A stretch of DNA of 64,000 bases. It comes from Streptococcus halotolerans (lineage in GTDB: Bacteria; Bacillota; Bacilli; Lactobacillales; Streptococcaceae). Positions 63,552 through 64,000 of the stretch are shown piece after piece. The position numbers and the translations under genes are program-made. The notes below the pieces were generated by a model. It did not search any database. It saw only the letters and a program-made list of their open reading frames with translations, and was not told the DNA's origin. The stretch spans positions 2,083,001 to 2,147,000 of the forward strand of contig NZ_CP014835.1 of assembly GCF_001598035.1 (NCBI RefSeq), read 5' to 3'. Numbering within the stretch: the stretch's first letter is position 1; each line of letters starts with the position of its first letter.

Positions 63552-64000
63552 TCAGATTTTTGTCGCAGATGATTTGCTTTTGTCTCTACCAGCTTTTTGT
63601 TGATAAAGATAAACAGGGATTCCCAAGGCTGTTAGAAGAATGCCCATTAAGGCAAGTGGAAATTGGTTCTTCAAAGTTAGGACGAGAATAAAGATACCAC
63701 CAATGATGGCAATCATTGGAATAAGGGGATATAAAGGAACCTTGTATGGACGATAAAGGTCAGGTTCTTTTTGACGCAAGCGGATAACAGCGACAAAAAC
63801 AAGTGTATAAAAAATCCAGATGACAAAGATTAGCATATCAGATAGCACGTTAAAGCCGCCCAAACAAATCATAATAATAGCAATGGTGATTTGTAACCAG
63901 CCAGCCATATAGGGCACCTTATGTTTGTTTAATTTAGTCAATTGGTTTGAGAATGGCAACATGTTTTCAATGGCAAGTGTGTAAGGTAGACGCATACCTG
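63552..64000 (-). CDS. APC-family amino-acid permease, C-terminal part (runs off the window)
   Basis: About 149 residues are visible, and the frame is still open at the right edge; the ATG at 63995 lies within MRLPYTLAIENMLP, a segment that is internal in this family. Four hydrophobic segments follow. The loop LRQKEPDLYRPYKVPLYPLIP is the conserved RPxxVP block of APC permeases of the LAT/YfnA type. The C-terminus is basic and hydrophilic (KAGRDKSKSSATKI). The substrate is probably an amino acid; no more can be said from the fragment. Confidence 0.88.
   Translation of the reverse strand, partial: GMRLPYTLAIENMLPFSNQLTKLNKHKVPYMAGWLQITIAIIMICLGGFNVLSDMLIFVIWIFYTLVFVAVIRLRQKEPDLYRPYKVPLYPLIPMIAIIGGIFILVLTLKNQFPLALMGILLTALGIPVYLYQQKAGRDKSKSSATKI

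Overview
The window is chromosomal DNA of a low-GC Gram-positive coccus, almost certainly a pyogenic-group Streptococcus. The gene order vicR-vicK-vicX / rnc-smc / two HAD phosphatases / ftsY, with a glutamine-type ABC transporter divergent from vicR, together with comEA-comEC, a class 1A pyrD, pbp2b-recR-ddl-murF and ECF vitamin transporters under RNA control, is the streptococcal pattern. I cannot fix the species without a search.

Layout. 1-4.8 kb: the tail of an unidentified gene, then two relatives of an ORF-less, decayed group II intron (281-1161 and 3034-3820) flanking an FMN-riboswitch ribU gene and a PAP2 phosphatase, followed by a YeiH-type transporter. 4.9-7.9 kb: mnmM, a small coiled-coil gene and a Na+/H+ antiporter, ending in an IS3 relic. 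8.6-19.1 kb: a nine-gene, one-strand operon that I regard as the most interesting locus. It holds a polytopic membrane protein, a TcaA-like anchored protein with an internal 31-residue repeat, a lidless Hsp70, its overlapping tail-anchored partner, an ABCG-like ATPase and permease, a 68-residue single-span protein, and two paralogous anchored extracellular proteins. Three of these proteins share a short N-terminal W/F/NGR module that I do not recognise. 19.1-23.8 kb: a T-box, a helix-hairpin-helix gene and valS. 25-37.5 kb: pyrD, gpmA, pbp2b, recR, ddl, folT, murF, a TIGR02206 membrane protein, prfC and a PH-domain gene. 39-47.5 kb: cshA, a GIY-YIG protein, a trmN6-like methylase, plsC, comEA and comEC. 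47.7-61.9 kb: the amino-acid ABC transporter, vicRKX, rnc, smc, two HAD genes and ftsY. The window ends inside an APC permease.

Mobile DNA. Three full ISL3-family insertion sequences (1418-1419 bp, each with a perfect 8-bp target duplication) lie in the same orientation at 23963, 37606 and 62071. Three copies of a 106-108 bp MITE with TATAGTC ends are present; one sits inside an intron relic and one inside a BOX-like repeat. A second BOX-like repeat lies after ftsY, and an IS3 and a possible IS30 transposase remnant are visible. No tRNA, rRNA, CRISPR array or prophage was seen.

Functionally the window is dominated by envelope construction (pbp2b, ddl, murF, plsC, vicRKX), protein targeting and chromosome organisation (ftsY, smc), RNA and translation factors (rnc, cshA, prfC, mnmM, valS) and vitamin uptake (ribU, folT). 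The Hsp70/TcaA/ABC operon fits this theme as a probable but undescribed envelope assembly, export or stress system.
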